From Pseudomonas sp. CAN1 (lineage in GTDB: Bacteria; Pseudomonadota; Gammaproteobacteria; Pseudomonadales; Pseudomonadaceae), in assembly GCF_030462585.1 (NCBI RefSeq), contig NZ_JASMRU010000003.1, forward strand, positions 69,914 through 133,913: a DNA stretch of 64,000 nucleotides, in the 5' to 3' direction. This document shows, piece after piece, positions 7,959 through 15,821 of the stretch. Each line of letters begins with the position of its first letter. Within the stretch, counting starts at the first letter, position 1. The position numbers and the translations under genes were made by a program. Under the pieces are notes generated by a model that saw only the letters and a list, made by a program, of their open reading frames with translations, was not told the origin of the DNA and did no database searches.

Positions 7959-7973
7959 TGTTACGTTATAACA
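7959..7973 (-). promoter_or_regulatory. Zur-like operator of the DUF2796-ABC-DUF3299 operon
   Basis: The minus strand reads TGTTATAACGTAACA, matching 12 of 14 fixed positions of the gamma-proteobacterial Zur core TGTTATA-N-TATAACA, with a GAAAT-type flank (ATTTCATC) on one side. It sits just upstream of a His-rich zinc protein gene, and TATAAC within it could double as the -10. Zinc-bound Zur would block transcription (inference). Confidence 0.72.
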
Positions 7974-8054
7974 GATGAAATATTAACGCCAGCTTAGCGT
8001 GCGTTTGCCCAGGGGCCGTGGGAGCATGCGCGAAAGGCCGCGAGGAGAAGGGCG

Positions 8055-8411
8055 ATGCTGAGAATCAAGGGCACCATCGGCGACTGGCCGGTGGACCTCA
8101 CCGTGGAGATGGATGACGCCGACTGGGCGCGGCTGGCGCAGAACCTGCCGGCTGCTGCTGGCGCAGCGCCGGCGAGCGTGGCTGCACCGGCGCCTGTTGC
8201 GGGCGCGCCGGTGGATCAGCTGTGGCTCGCGGCGCAGGACCTGCTGCGCCGAAGTGGCAGCAGTGAAGGGCCGCAGTTGCTGGATGAGCTGGCGGCGCTG
8301 GCGGGCAGTTCCGGGGCGGCGAAGGGCTTGCTGGTGCGCTTGCGGCACAGCCCGAAGGTGAAGATCGAGGTGCGCGACGGCGTGCAGCTGTTCAACTGGG
8401 TCGAGGAGTAG
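8055..8411 (+). CDS. Conserved hypothetical protein, 118 residues
   Basis: I do not recognise a family. The predicted protein has a short beta-rich N-terminus (LRIKGTIGDWPVDLTVEMDD), an Ala/Pro-rich linker (about residues 34-56), a helical middle (VDQLWLAAQDLLRRSG, LLDELAALAG) and a basic C-terminus ending QLFNWVEE. There is no signal peptide or membrane segment, so it is probably cytoplasmic. GGAG-like bases precede the ATG. It is divergent from the zinc operon and convergent with cnoX. High third-position GC and an unbroken frame support real coding. P. aeruginosa has, as I recall, an unnamed gene at the same place. Confidence 0.6.
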   Translation: MLRIKGTIGDWPVDLTVEMDDADWARLAQNLPAAAGAAPASVAAPAPVAGAPVDQLWLAAQDLLRRSGSSEGPQLLDELAALAGSSGAAKGLLVRLRHSPKVKIEVRDGVQLFNWVEE

Positions 8412-8432
8412 AAGCCGTCTCGGCTCGCCCTG

Positions 8433-8509
8433 GTAGGGCAAATAGCGCGCCAGGGTTATCCACCGCGAGCGGATACGGCGGATAACCTGTTCCAGGTTAT
8501 CCGCCCTAC
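8433..8509. repeat. GTAGGGCG-type palindromic repeat pair
   Basis: Two imperfect hairpins bounded by GTAGGGC and GCCCTAC ends. The right half (GGATAACCTGTTCCAGGTTATCC) also occurs at 43642-43664. It lies directly beside a REP doublet (8533-8615). Confidence 0.75.
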
Positions 8510-8532
8510 GAAACCAGCTCCTCTGCCGTGCG

Positions 8533-8615
8533 GTTCGCGAGCAAGCTCGCTCCTACAGGTTTCAGCTTGGCCGAATGCCGCACGGCTCTTCGTAGGAGCG
8601 AGCTTGCTCGCGAAC
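8533..8615. repeat. REP doublet (REPIN), canonical arms
   Basis: Inverted 24-bp arms at 8533-8556 (GTTCGCGAGCAAGCTCGCTC...) and 8592-8615 enclose a 35-bp spacer. It lies between two convergent genes, the usual intergenic setting. Confidence 0.92.
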
Positions 8616-8645
8616 ATGCGGGCGTGGCCCGCGTATGGCCGGCGA

Positions 8646-9515
8646 TCAGTAGAGAACGTTCGCCAGCTTGCGCCGGTAGGCAAGCACCAGCGGATGGTCG
8701 TTGCCCAGCAGGTCGAACACTTGCACCAGCGTCTTGCGCGGCAGGTCTTCGCCGTAGCTGCGGTTGCGCACGAACAGCTTGAGCAGGGCGTCCAGCGCCG
8801 CCTCGTACTGCTGGCGGGCCAGTTGCTGGACGGCCAGCTGGTAGGTGGCTTCGTCGTCGTTGGCGTCAGCGGCCAGGCGGGTCTTCAGCGTGGCGGCGTC
8901 GGGCAGGTCGGCGGCCTGGCGGAGGAAGGTCAGCTGGGCCTTGGCGGCGGCCAGCGCCTGCTTGTGATCAGCGCCTTTCACCGCGTCGAGCACGGTCTCG
9001 GCTTCACCCAGCTCGCCGCGCTCGGCGAGGCAGCGGGCGTAGAGGATCAGCGCGGCGGCGTTGGTGTTGTCCTCGCCCAGCAGCGCTTTCAGCTGCGCCT
9101 CGGCTTCGGCGAAGCGGCCTTCGTTGAAGGCGGCCTGCGCCAGTTCCAGCGGGTTGCCGGCGGCGGGGGCGGGCGGTTGCACGTGCTGTTCGAGCATCTG
9201 GCGAATCGCCGATTCGGGCTGCGCACCGGCGAAGCCGTCGACCGGCTGGCCGTCCTTGAACAGCACCACGGTGGGCAGGCTGCGGATGCCGAAGCGCATC
9301 ACGATGTCCTGCTCGACGTCGCAGTTGACCTTGGCCAGCAGCAGCTCGCCCTGGTAGGACTCGGTGATCTGCGTCAGCAGCGGCATCAGCGCCTTGCACG
9401 GGGCGCACCAGTCGGCCCAGAAGTCCACCAGGACCGGCTTGTGGAAGGAGTTCTCGATGACGACCTGATCGAAGTTGGCGATGCTGGCGTCGAAGATGTA
9501 GGGCGTATCGCTCAT
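8646..9515 (-). CDS. cnoX: Chaperedoxin CnoX (YbbN): thioredoxin domain fused to TPR repeats
   Basis: A 289-residue protein with an N-terminal thioredoxin fold (residues 8-110) and C-terminal tetratricopeptide-type helices (about 120-285). The redox site is intact WCAPC (Cys37, Cys40); E. coli CnoX has lost the first Cys, so this one should be a working thiol-disulfide enzyme as well as a holdase delivering clients to GroEL. I start at 9515 (MSDTPYIFDAS), which matches the family; an in-frame extension to 9626 runs into repeat DNA. The stop lies 30 bp from a REP doublet. A sigma-32-like element upstream is listed separately. Confidence 0.9.
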   Translation of the reverse strand: MSDTPYIFDASIANFDQVVIENSFHKPVLVDFWADWCAPCKALMPLLTQITESYQGELLLAKVNCDVEQDIVMRFGIRSLPTVVLFKDGQPVDGFAGAQPESAIRQMLEQHVQPPAPAAGNPLELAQAAFNEGRFAEAEAQLKALLGEDNTNAAALILYARCLAERGELGEAETVLDAVKGADHKQALAAAKAQLTFLRQAADLPDAATLKTRLAADANDDEATYQLAVQQLARQQYEAALDALLKLFVRNRSYGEDLPRKTLVQVFDLLGNDHPLVLAYRRKLANVLY

Positions 9516-9556
9516 GGGGAATCTCGAATCGAGTGGGGCGATGAAGGTGGTTGCCA

Positions 9557-9590
9557 CTATAAGTGGGGGCGCTCTGGAACGGAAACAACC
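9557..9590 (-). promoter_or_regulatory. Possible heat-shock (sigma-32-like) promoter of cnoX
   Basis: On the minus strand CCCCCACTTATAG (9557-9569) resembles the sigma-32 -10 CCCCATNTA. About 13 bp upstream GGTTGTTTCC is only a weak match to CTTGAAA. TATAGT inside the first element could equally serve an ordinary sigma-70 promoter. Confidence 0.3.
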
Positions 9591-9624
9591 CAATCCGGCC
9601 AGGCTGTGGTGTGGCCGGAAAGCC

Positions 9625-9701
9625 ATCGCGGACGGAGTCCGCTCCTACGCGCGTCCCGCGTCGCGCTCGCCGGTTACGTAGGAGCGGACTCCGTCCGCGA
9701 T
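9625..9701. repeat. ATCGCGGACGGAGTCC-type doublet repeat
   Basis: Inverted 24-bp arms, ATCGCGGACGGAGTCCGCTC... at 9625-9648 and its complement at 9678-9701. This is a REP-like family distinct from the CGAGCAAGCTCG one but sharing the CTCCTAC end. Confidence 0.9.
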
Positions 9702-9723
9702 CGTCCCACCCAATGCGCCGATG

Positions 9724-10380
9724 TCACCCGCGGCGCGCGTGGTACAGGCTGACATGGCGGAATTCGGCCGGCTCGGCCAGGTCCGGCCAGGTGCAGCCGT
9801 CGAGAATTCCCAGGCGCTGGTACAGCGGATGGCGGAAGTCGCGGACCCGCGAGTCGGCCACCAGGGCTTCGCGGCCGCGGCTGAGGAATTCGTCCAGCAG
9901 CGGCAGGTTGGCACGGTCGTAGAGCACGTCGGCGACGATGATCAGATCGAAACGATCTGTTTCCTGGAAGAAGTCCGCCGAATAGCTCAGCTCCACGCCG
10001 TTCAGTTCGGCGTTGGCGCGGCAGGCGTCCAGTGCCAGCGGGTCGAGGTCGCAGGCCACCACTTCGGCGGCGCCGGCCTTGGCCGCGGCGATGGCGGCGA
10101 TGCCTGAGCCCGCGCCGAAATCCAGCACGCGCTTGCCGCGCACCCATTCGGGCTTCTCGGCCAGCCAGTGCGCCAGCACCAGGCCGCTGGCCCAGCAGAA
10201 GCACCAGTAGGGCGGTTCTTCGAGGATGCGCCGGGTTTCGTCGGGGCTGAACTCGCGGTCCATGTTCTGCGCGTCGATCAGCCACAGGCGGATATCGGTG
10301 CCGGGCAGGGTTTCCGCGCTCAGGCGTGCATCGCCCAGCAGTTCTCCCAGCGCCTGCTGCAGGGACAGCGGCGGCATCAC
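9724..10380 (-). CDS. Class I SAM-dependent methyltransferase (METTL/ETFB lysine methyltransferase-like)
   Basis: A 218-residue cytoplasmic methyltransferase. Motif I is [16 protein letters not shown] (about residues 82-97), the acidic motif II end is VVACDLDP, and [11 protein letters not shown] corresponds to the D-x-x-Y signature of the protein lysine methyltransferase group (METTL20-23 and relatives). Such enzymes often modify electron-transfer flavoprotein or ribosomal proteins; the target here is not known. Its start overlaps the stop of the YbaY-like lipoprotein gene by 4 bases (ATGA), so the two are co-translated. Confidence 0.8.
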   Translation of the reverse strand: MMPPLSLQQALGELLGDARLSAETLPGTDIRLWLIDAQNMDREFSPDETRRILEEPPYWCFCWASGLVLAHWLAEKPEWVRGKRVLDFGAGSGIAAIAAAKAGAAEVVACDLDPLALDACRANAELNGVELSYSADFFQETDRFDLIIVADVLYDRANLPLLDEFLSRGREALVADSRVRDFRHPLYQRLGILDGCTWPDLAEPAEFRHVSLYHARRG

Positions 10381-10832
10381 GGCGCGCGCACCAGGTGCAG
10401 TTCGCCGAGGGCGCGGTTGTCCGGCTGGGTGATGCGCACCGGCGGCAGGCGCCAGGCCAGTTGGCCGGACTGCGAGACGCGGCCGTGCAGTTCGACGCGG
10501 GCGCCGGCCGGGAAGGCTTCCGGGTTGAACACCACGCGGAACGGCAGGGCCTGGCCGGTGGCGGTGAATTTCTCGCTGGAGAGCAGCTGCTGCGGGCGAT
10601 CACGCTGGTCGATCACCAGCAGCGCCAGCTCCACTTCGCTGCCTGCCGGCAGGAAGCCCTGGGCGCTGCTGATCTGGCCGGTGAGGGCGCGCAGGTTGGC
10701 CGGCACCGGCTCGTCGAGCCTGGAGGTCGATGGCTTTGCCACGGCGACCGGCTGGGTGGCTGGCGCGGGCTTCTCGCTGGCGCAGGCGGCCAGCAGGACG
10801 GTGAGGGACAGGCAGAGCAGGCGGGCGAACAT
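10377..10832 (-). CDS. YbaY family lipoprotein
   Basis: A 151-residue lipoprotein with signal [17 protein letters not shown]; the lipobox LAAC gives a lipidated Cys near residue 17. The C-terminal domain (about residues 45-150) fits the YbaY/YscW family (VEVALLV-type strand pattern, [32 protein letters not shown]). Asp is not at +2 (the sequence is CASEK), so outer-membrane sorting is expected. I chose the ATG at 10832, which has GGAG six bases upstream; another ATG lies 12 bases earlier. Function in the family is unknown, possibly a chaperone or anti-aggregation role at the outer membrane. Confidence 0.8.
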   Translation of the reverse strand: MFARLLCLSLTVLLAACASEKPAPATQPVAVAKPSTSRLDEPVPANLRALTGQISSAQGFLPAGSEVELALLVIDQRDRPQQLLSSEKFTATGQALPFRVVFNPEAFPAGARVELHGRVSQSGQLAWRLPPVRITQPDNRALGELHLVRAP

Positions 10833-10981
10833 GGCGGACTCCATCGCGGCAGGTTCCAGGCGGGCGCCTGTATAGCCTAATGCCTGCGGCTTGTCTCGTG
10901 GGAGCGGGGTTTCTTCGGCCAGTCGATGCGCTACCATAAGCCTCTTACCCTTTCTTCCGACAAGACTGCCCAAGACTCGCC

Positions 10982-11446
10982 ATGCACTGTCCTTTCTGCG
11001 GCGCCCACGACACCAAAGTCATCGATTCGCGCCTGGTCGCCGAGGGCGACCAGGTCCGCCGGCGCCGTGAGTGCCTGGCCTGCGGCGAGCGTTTCACCAC
11101 CTTCGAGACCGCCGAGCTGGTCATGCCGCGGCTGATCAAGCAGGACGGCAGCCGCCAGCCCTTCGACGAGGACAAGCTGCGCGCCGGCATGCAGCGCGCG
11201 CTGGAGAAGCGCCCGGTGAGCATCGAGCGGCTGGAGGAAGCCATGGCGCACATCAAGCACAAGCTGCGCGCCACCGGCGAGCGCGAGATCAAGTCGCGGG
11301 TGCTCGGTGAGCTGGTGATGGCCGAGCTGCAGAAGCTCGATGAAGTCGCCTATATCCGCTTCGCCTCGGTCTACCGCCGCTTCCAGGACCTCAACGAATT
11401 CCGCGAGGAAATCGAGCGCCTGGCCCGCGAGCCGGCGAAGGAATGA
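10982..11446 (+). CDS. nrdR: Transcriptional repressor NrdR
   Basis: A 154-residue repressor of ribonucleotide reductase genes, binding NrdR boxes in an ATP/dATP-dependent way. A zinc ribbon is visible at Cys3, Cys6, Cys31 and Cys34 with the RRRREC and CGERFTTFE signatures. An ATP-cone domain follows (about residues 49-139; [20 protein letters not shown] and [11 protein letters not shown]-type end). It overlaps ribD by 4 bases. In many proteobacteria nrdR heads the riboflavin/nusB cluster, as here. The full length and all zinc ligands are present. Confidence 0.97.
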   Translation: MHCPFCGAHDTKVIDSRLVAEGDQVRRRRECLACGERFTTFETAELVMPRLIKQDGSRQPFDEDKLRAGMQRALEKRPVSIERLEEAMAHIKHKLRATGEREIKSRVLGELVMAELQKLDEVAYIRFASVYRRFQDLNEFREEIERLAREPAKE

Positions 11447-12543
11447 GCGGCGTGGACGAGCTGTGGATGGCCCGCGCCATCGAACTGGCGCGCAAGGGCT
11501 GGTACAGCACCCATCCCAACCCCCGCGTCGGCTGCGTCATCGTCCGTGATGGCGAGGTGGTCGGCGAAGGCTGGCACGTGCGCGCCGGCGAGCCTCACGC
11601 GGAAGTCCACGCCCTGCGCCAGGCCGGTGACAAGGCCCGTGGCGCCACCGCCTACGTCACCCTGGAACCCTGCAGCCACTTCGGCCGCACGCCGCCCTGC
11701 GCCGATGCGCTGATCGGCGCTGGCCTCGCCCGCGTGGTCGCGGCCATGCAGGACCCGAACCCGCAGGTTGCCGGTAGCGGGATGAAGCGCATCGCTGAAG
11801 CTGGCATCGAAATACGCTCCGGCGTGCTGGAGAACGAAGCCCGCGCGCTGAACGTCGGCTTCCTCAAGCGCATGGAAACTGGCCTGCCGTTCGTCCGCGT
11901 GAAGCTGGCGATGAGCCTGGACGGCCGCACCGCCATGGCCAGCGGCGAAAGCCAGTGGATCACCGGCCCGGCCGCGCGCAGCGCCGTGCAGCGCCTGCGC
12001 GCGCAGTCCAGCGTGGTGCTTTCCGGCGCCGATACCGTGCTGACCGATGACGCCCGCTTGACCGTGCGCGCGGACGAGCTGGGCCTGGATGCCGAACAGA
12101 CCGAGCTGGCCTCGCAGCGCCAGCCGCTGCGCGTGCTGATCGACGGCCGCCTGCGCGTGCCGCTGACCGCCACCTTCTTCCAGGCCGGCGCTGCGCTGGT
12201 GGTGAGCACCCAGGACGACCCGAACTACGCCGTGGTCGGCCACGAATTGCTCAACCTTGCCGGCCTCGACGGCCAGGTCGACCTGATGGCGCTGCTGACC
12301 GAACTCGGCCGCCGTGGCGTCAACGAAGTGCTGGTGGAAGCCGGCCCGCGCCTGGCCGGCGCCTTCGCCCGCCTCGGGCTGGTGGACGAATACAGCATCT
12401 TCATGGCGCCCAAGCTGCTCGGCTCCTCCGCGCGCCCGTTGCTGGAGCTGCCGCTGGAGCGCATGAGCGAATCCCGCGAACTGAAGATCGTCGACATCCG
12501 CGCGGTCGGAGACGACTGGCTGGTCACCGCCAGACCGCTGTGA
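11443..12543 (+). CDS. ribD: Bifunctional diaminohydroxyphosphoribosylaminopyrimidine deaminase / 5-amino-6-(5-phosphoribosylamino)uracil reductase
   Basis: Catalyses the second and third steps of riboflavin synthesis. The N-terminal deaminase domain (residues 1-145) has the zinc site HAE (His52, Glu54) and [11 protein letters not shown] (Cys77, Cys86). The C-terminal NADPH-dependent reductase domain (about 150-365) starts at [16 protein letters not shown]. The length of 366 matches the family. Its start overlaps the nrdR stop (ATGA). A 440-bp leader with an FMN riboswitch separates it from ribE, so ribD is probably transcribed from the nrdR side and escapes direct FMN control (inference). 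Confidence 0.96.
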   Translation: MSGVDELWMARAIELARKGWYSTHPNPRVGCVIVRDGEVVGEGWHVRAGEPHAEVHALRQAGDKARGATAYVTLEPCSHFGRTPPCADALIGAGLARVVAAMQDPNPQVAGSGMKRIAEAGIEIRSGVLENEARALNVGFLKRMETGLPFVRVKLAMSLDGRTAMASGESQWITGPAARSAVQRLRAQSSVVLSGADTVLTDDARLTVRADELGLDAEQTELASQRQPLRVLIDGRLRVPLTATFFQAGAALVVSTQDDPNYAVVGHELLNLAGLDGQVDLMALLTELGRRGVNEVLVEAGPRLAGAFARLGLVDEYSIFMAPKLLGSSARPLLELPLERMSESRELKIVDIRAVGDDWLVTARPL

Positions 12544-12623
12544 TGGCGCGCTGGCGCTGGCGTTTTGTGCCTGCCGGCGGGCGCGGAGCGATCAATAGGA
12601 AGCTTCCGAGTTGCGCCGGCCTG

Positions 12624-12632
12624 TGGTAAAAC
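12624..12632 (+). promoter_or_regulatory. Candidate extended -10 promoter for the riboswitch-ribE transcript
   Basis: TGG-TAAAAC (12624-12632) is an extended -10-like element about 38 bp upstream of the first riboswitch helix. No clear -35 is seen. It is supported mainly by position. Confidence 0.35.
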
Positions 12633-12669
12633 GCCACACGCGGTCGACGCTGTAACGACCGCGATTGAC

Positions 12670-12827
12670 GTTCTCAGGGCGGGGTGCAAGTCCCCACCGG
12701 CGGTAATGGCGCGCAATGCGTCTAGCCCGCGAGCGCCTGTCCAGACCGGTTCGCCGGATGGTCAGGGTCAGCAGACCCGGTGTGATTCCGGGGCCGACGG
12801 TCATAGTCCGGATGAAGAGAGAACGGG
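12670..12827 (+). ncRNA. FMN riboswitch (RFN element)
   Basis: The conserved RFN core blocks appear in order: TTCTCAGGGCGGGGTGCAAG, then TCCCCACCGGCGGTAA, then the AGCCCGCGAGCG block, then GGTCAGCAGACCCGGTGT, then ATTCCGGGGCCGACGGTCATAG and the closing GATGAAGAGAGAA, which pairs with the first TTCTC. This aptamer senses flavin mononucleotide and shuts down riboflavin genes. The expression platform downstream contains a hairpin over a ribosome site (12883-12906), suggesting translational control of the leader frame and ribE. The variable arm between the second and third blocks is ordinary in length. Confidence 0.97.
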
Positions 12828-12882
12828 ATGAGCCATCGGGGCGTGCCTGCGCGCGTCCGTGAAATCCCTTCGATCGATACGC

Positions 12883-12906
12883 CCTGTTTTTTAACCAAAA
12901 CAGGAG
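12883..12906 (+). promoter_or_regulatory. Hairpin masking the ribosome site after the FMN riboswitch
   Basis: CCTGTTTT (12883-12890) is perfectly complementary to AAAACAGG (12897-12904) across a 6-base loop. The last AGG belongs to the AGGAG ribosome site at 12902-12906, which serves the ATG at 12915. This is a likely expression platform. There is no T-run after it, so it is not a standard terminator. Confidence 0.6.
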
Positions 12907-12914
12907 TTCGCCAC

Positions 12915-12998
12915 ATGCATCATCTTTCCCAGTTGGCTACGCGGCCTACCCGGCCAGCGGCCTTCGCCGTGCGGGAGGCCCCATGTTCACCGGCATAA
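12915..12998 (+). CDS. Putative 27-residue leader reading frame overlapping the start of ribE
   Basis: ATG at 12915 has a strong AGGAG eight bases upstream and opens a 27-codon frame beginning MHHLSQLATRPTRPAAF and ending at a TAA inside ribE, overlapping ribE by 16 bases. The peptide resembles nothing I know and may simply be a translational-coupling device: ribosomes loaded here would reach the ribE ATG at 12983, whose own GGAGG-like site (GGGAGG, 12972-12977) lies inside the leader frame. It could alternatively be an incidental frame. Conservation in relatives would decide. Confidence 0.45.
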   Translation: MHHLSQLATRPTRPAAFAVREAPCSPA

Positions 12999-13651
12999 TC
13001 GAATCCATCGGCACTATCGCCGCCATCACTCCGAAAGGCGGTGACGTACGTCTGTACGTGAAGACCGGCAAGCTCGACCTTGCCGACGTCAAGCTCGGCG
13101 ACAGCATCGCCGTCAACGGCATCTGCCTGACCGCGGTGGAACTGCCCGGCGACGGCTTCTGGGCCGACGTCAGCCGCGAGACCCTGGCGCGCACCGCCTT
13201 CGCCCAGCTCAAGATCGGCAGCCGGGTGAACCTGGAAAAAGCCCTGACCCCGACCACCCGCCTGGGCGGCCATCTGGTCAGCGGCCATGTCGACGGCGTC
13301 GGCGAGATCGTCAAGCGTGAGGAAAACGCCCGCGCCATCCAGTTCACCGTGCGCGCCCCGCGCGAGCTGGCCAAGTACATCGCGCTCAAGGGCTCGATCA
13401 CCGTGGACGGCACCAGCCTGACGGTGAACGCGGTCAACGGCGCCGAGTTCGAGCTGACCATCGTCCCGCACACCGTGCAGGAGACGATCATGGCGGACTA
13501 CCGCGGTGGTCGCCTGGTCAACCTCGAAGTCGACCTGCTGGCGCGCTACCTGGAGCGTCTGCTGCTCGGCGACAAGGCGGCGGACCCCGCGGCCGGCGCT
13601 GGCGGCATCACCGAAGCATTCCTGGCCGACAACGGCTTCATGAAACACTGA
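12983..13651 (+). CDS. ribE: Riboflavin synthase, alpha subunit
   Basis: Dismutates two 6,7-dimethyl-8-ribityllumazine molecules to riboflavin and the pyrimidinedione. The 222-residue protein shows the typical tandem lumazine-binding barrels: MFTGIIESIGTI (residues 1-12), followed by GVCLTAV-like NGICLTAVE and the SETLART-like SRETLARTAF segment, then the second repeat with GGHLVSGHVDGVG and DGTSLTVNAV. Some Pseudomonas annotations call this gene ribC. It lies downstream of the FMN riboswitch and overlaps a leader frame; ribBA follows after 16 bp. A slightly longer than usual C-terminus (about ten residues) is rich in Ala/Gly. Confidence 0.96.
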   Translation: MFTGIIESIGTIAAITPKGGDVRLYVKTGKLDLADVKLGDSIAVNGICLTAVELPGDGFWADVSRETLARTAFAQLKIGSRVNLEKALTPTTRLGGHLVSGHVDGVGEIVKREENARAIQFTVRAPRELAKYIALKGSITVDGTSLTVNAVNGAEFELTIVPHTVQETIMADYRGGRLVNLEVDLLARYLERLLLGDKAADPAAGAGGITEAFLADNGFMKH

Positions 13652-13667
13652 TAAGGCTCTTCCCCGT

Positions 13668-14765
13668 ATGGCACTCAACAGCATTGAAGAACTGCTCGAC
13701 GACATGCGTCAGGGCAAGATGGTCATCCTCATGGATGACGAGGACCGCGAGAACGAAGGCGACCTGATCATCGCCTCCGAGTGTGTCCGCACCGAAGACA
13801 TCAACTTCATGGCCCGCTTCGCCCGCGGCCTGATCTGCATGCCGATGACCCGCGAGCGCTGCGAGCGCCTCGGCATCCCGCTGATGGTGCAGCGCAACGG
13901 TTCCGGCTTCGGCACCAAGTTCACCGTCTCCATCGAGGCCGCCGAAGGCGTCACCACCGGCATCTCCGCCGCTGACCGCGCCCGCACCGTGCAGGCCGCC
14001 GCGGCGAAGAACGCCGTCGCTGCCGACATCGTCAGCCCCGGTCACATCTTCCCGCTGATGTCCCAGCCCGGCGGCGTACTGGCTCGCGCCGGCCATACCG
14101 AAGCGGCCTGTGACCTGGCGCGCATGGCCGGCTTCGAGCCGTCCGGGGTGATCTGCGAGATCATGAACGACGACGGCACCATGGCCCGTCGTCCGGAACT
14201 GGAAGAGTTCGCCCAGCAGCACGGCATCAAGATCGGCACCATCGCCGACCTGATCCACTACCGCCTGATCCACGAGCGCACCGTCGAGCGCCTCGCCGAG
14301 CAGCCGCTGGATACCGAACTGGGCCAGTTCAACCTGATCACCTACCGCGACTCCGTGGAAGGCGACGTGCACCTGGCGCTGACCCTGGGCAACGTCTGCC
14401 CGGAAGAGCCGACCCTGGTGCGCGTGCACAACCCCGACCCGCTGCGCGACCTGCTGATGGTCAACCAGGCGGGCCGCTGGAGCCTGCGCGCGGCCATGGC
14501 CAAGGTGGCCGAGGCCGGCACTGGCGTGGTCCTGCTGCTGGGCCATCAGGTCGGCGGCGACGACCTGCTGGCGCATGTGCGCGAGATCACCAACGCCCCG
14601 GCGCCGGCACAGAAGCCGACCACCACCTACAGCACCGTGGGTGCCGGTTCGCAGATCCTGCGCGACCTGGGCGTACGCAAGATGCGCCTGATGTCGGCAC
14701 CGATGCGCTTCAACGCGATATCCGGTTTCGACCTGGAAGTTGTAGAATACCTGCCCGCTGAATGA
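13668..14765 (+). CDS. ribBA: 3,4-dihydroxy-2-butanone 4-phosphate synthase with a degenerate GTP cyclohydrolase II domain (RibBA)
   Basis: The N-terminal domain (residues 1-200) makes the four-carbon riboflavin precursor from ribulose 5-phosphate. The acidic loop [10 protein letters not shown] (residues 23-32) and [14 protein letters not shown] are intact. The C-terminal domain (about 205-365) has the GTP cyclohydrolase II fold but lacks the zinc cysteines: where working enzymes have HSECLTGD and CDCG, this reads [18 protein letters not shown]. Hence the second activity is almost surely lost, and the separate ribA at 18866 supplies it. Loss of the RibA half is, as I recall, general in Pseudomonas. 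It lies between ribE and ribH in the cluster. Confidence 0.94.
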   Translation: MALNSIEELLDDMRQGKMVILMDDEDRENEGDLIIASECVRTEDINFMARFARGLICMPMTRERCERLGIPLMVQRNGSGFGTKFTVSIEAAEGVTTGISAADRARTVQAAAAKNAVAADIVSPGHIFPLMSQPGGVLARAGHTEAACDLARMAGFEPSGVICEIMNDDGTMARRPELEEFAQQHGIKIGTIADLIHYRLIHERTVERLAEQPLDTELGQFNLITYRDSVEGDVHLALTLGNVCPEEPTLVRVHNPDPLRDLLMVNQAGRWSLRAAMAKVAEAGTGVVLLLGHQVGGDDLLAHVREITNAPAPAQKPTTTYSTVGAGSQILRDLGVRKMRLMSAPMRFNAISGFDLEVVEYLPAE

Positions 14766-14771
14766 ACCTCG

Positions 14772-14793
14772 CCGCCGTGCCCTGGCACGGCGG
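14772..14793 (+). terminator. Strong hairpin between ribBA and ribH
   Basis: CCGCCGTGCC / GGCACGGCGG forms a perfect 10-bp stem with a minimal loop, followed by a T/C-rich stretch (TTCTTCT). A second hairpin (GGAGCG / CGCTCC, 14817-14837) follows. It may attenuate and need not fully stop transcription into ribH. Confidence 0.5.
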
Positions 14794-14862
14794 TGCCGTT
14801 CTTCTACCCTATTTGCGGAGCGCCACTGTGACGCTCCGGCTCTTTAACAGTGAGACTTGTCC

Positions 14863-15339
14863 ATGACCCTGAAGACCATCGAAGGTACCTTCATCGCCCC
14901 CAAAGGCCGCTTTGCCCTGGTGGTTGGCCGCTTCAACAGCTTCGTGGTGGAAAGCCTGGTGGAAGGCGCCGTTGACGCGCTGGTACGCCACGGCGTTGCC
15001 CAGAGCGACATCACCGTGATCCGCGCTCCGGGCGCCTTCGAAATCCCGCTGGTAGCGCAGAAAGTCGCCCAGCGCGGTGAGTTCGACGCCATCATCGCCC
15101 TCGGCGCGGTGATCCGTGGCGGCACCCCGCACTTCGAATATGTGGCGGGTGAGTGCACCAAGGGTCTGGCACAGGTTTCCCTGCAGTTCGGCGTGCCGGT
15201 TGCCTTCGGCGTGCTGACCGTCGACTCCATCGAACAAGCCATCGAGCGCTCCGGCACCAAGGCCGGCAACAAAGGCGCCGAAGCTGCCCTGTCCGCCCTG
15301 GAAATGGTGAGCCTGCTGTCGCAGCTGGAGGCCAAGTGA
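14863..15339 (+). CDS. ribH: 6,7-dimethyl-8-ribityllumazine synthase (beta subunit)
   Basis: Condenses the pyrimidine and butanone phosphate intermediates to lumazine, the RibE substrate; the family assembles as pentamers or icosahedral capsids. The 158-residue protein carries the hallmark [13 protein letters not shown] (substrate site), [28 protein letters not shown] with the catalytic His in the last segment, and [12 protein letters not shown] use the ATG at 14863 ([10 protein letters not shown]); a TTG two codons earlier is possible. The stop overlaps the GTG start of nusB. Two hairpins in the upstream gap may tune its level relative to ribBA. Confidence 0.96.
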   Translation: MTLKTIEGTFIAPKGRFALVVGRFNSFVVESLVEGAVDALVRHGVAQSDITVIRAPGAFEIPLVAQKVAQRGEFDAIIALGAVIRGGTPHFEYVAGECTKGLAQVSLQFGVPVAFGVLTVDSIEQAIERSGTKAGNKGAEAALSALEMVSLLSQLEAK

Positions 15340-15818
15340 GCACCCAGGACGGCAACAACACCCCGGCCAAGCCCGCCAAGCCGAACAAGATCGCCATGCG
15401 TCGCAAGGCCCGCAGCCTCGCGGTGCAGGCCCTGTATTCCTGGCAGATGGCCGGCCAGCCGCTCAACGAGATCGAGGCGAGCTTCCGCACCGAGAACGAT
15501 TTCAGCGATGTCGACGGCGCCTACTTCCACGAGATCCTGCACGGCGTACCGCGTCTGAAGACCGATCTGGACGAGGAGTTCACTCCCTGCCTGGACCGCG
15601 CGCTGGAAGAGGTCGATCCGGTGGAGCTGGCCATTCTGCGCCTGGCCACCTACGAGCTGCGCAACCGCCTGGACGTGCCGTACAAGGTCGTCATCAACGA
15701 AGGTATCGAGCTGGCCAAGACCTTCGGCGCCACCGACGGACACAAGTTCGTCAACGGCGTGCTGGACAAGCTCGCTCCGCGCCTGCGCGCCGCCGAACTG
15801 CGTGGCGCCAAGCGCTGA
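15336..15818 (+). CDS. nusB: Transcription antitermination factor NusB
   Basis: All-helical RNA-binding protein that with NusE (S10) binds boxA of rRNA leaders and supports antitermination. The 160-residue product starts from GTG (15336), overlapping the ribH stop by 4 bases. Family features are [19 protein letters not shown] (about residues 21-39), the [22 protein letters not shown] block and [30 protein letters not shown] near the C-terminus. The N-terminus has a short Lys/Pro-rich extension. The ribH-nusB-thiL order is widespread in proteobacteria. Confidence 0.95.
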   Translation: MSTQDGNNTPAKPAKPNKIAMRRKARSLAVQALYSWQMAGQPLNEIEASFRTENDFSDVDGAYFHEILHGVPRLKTDLDEEFTPCLDRALEEVDPVELAILRLATYELRNRLDVPYKVVINEGIELAKTFGATDGHKFVNGVLDKLAPRLRAAELRGAKR

Positions 15819-15821
15819 GGC

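Noticed and set aside
8433-8615. Repeated palindromes as a CRISPR array
   Set aside because: The repeats are inverted pairs with irregular spacing, only two to four units per site, with no regular spacers and no cas genes.
13668-14765. Using RibBA as the cell's GTP cyclohydrolase II
   Set aside because: The zinc cysteines are missing; the separate ribA has them.
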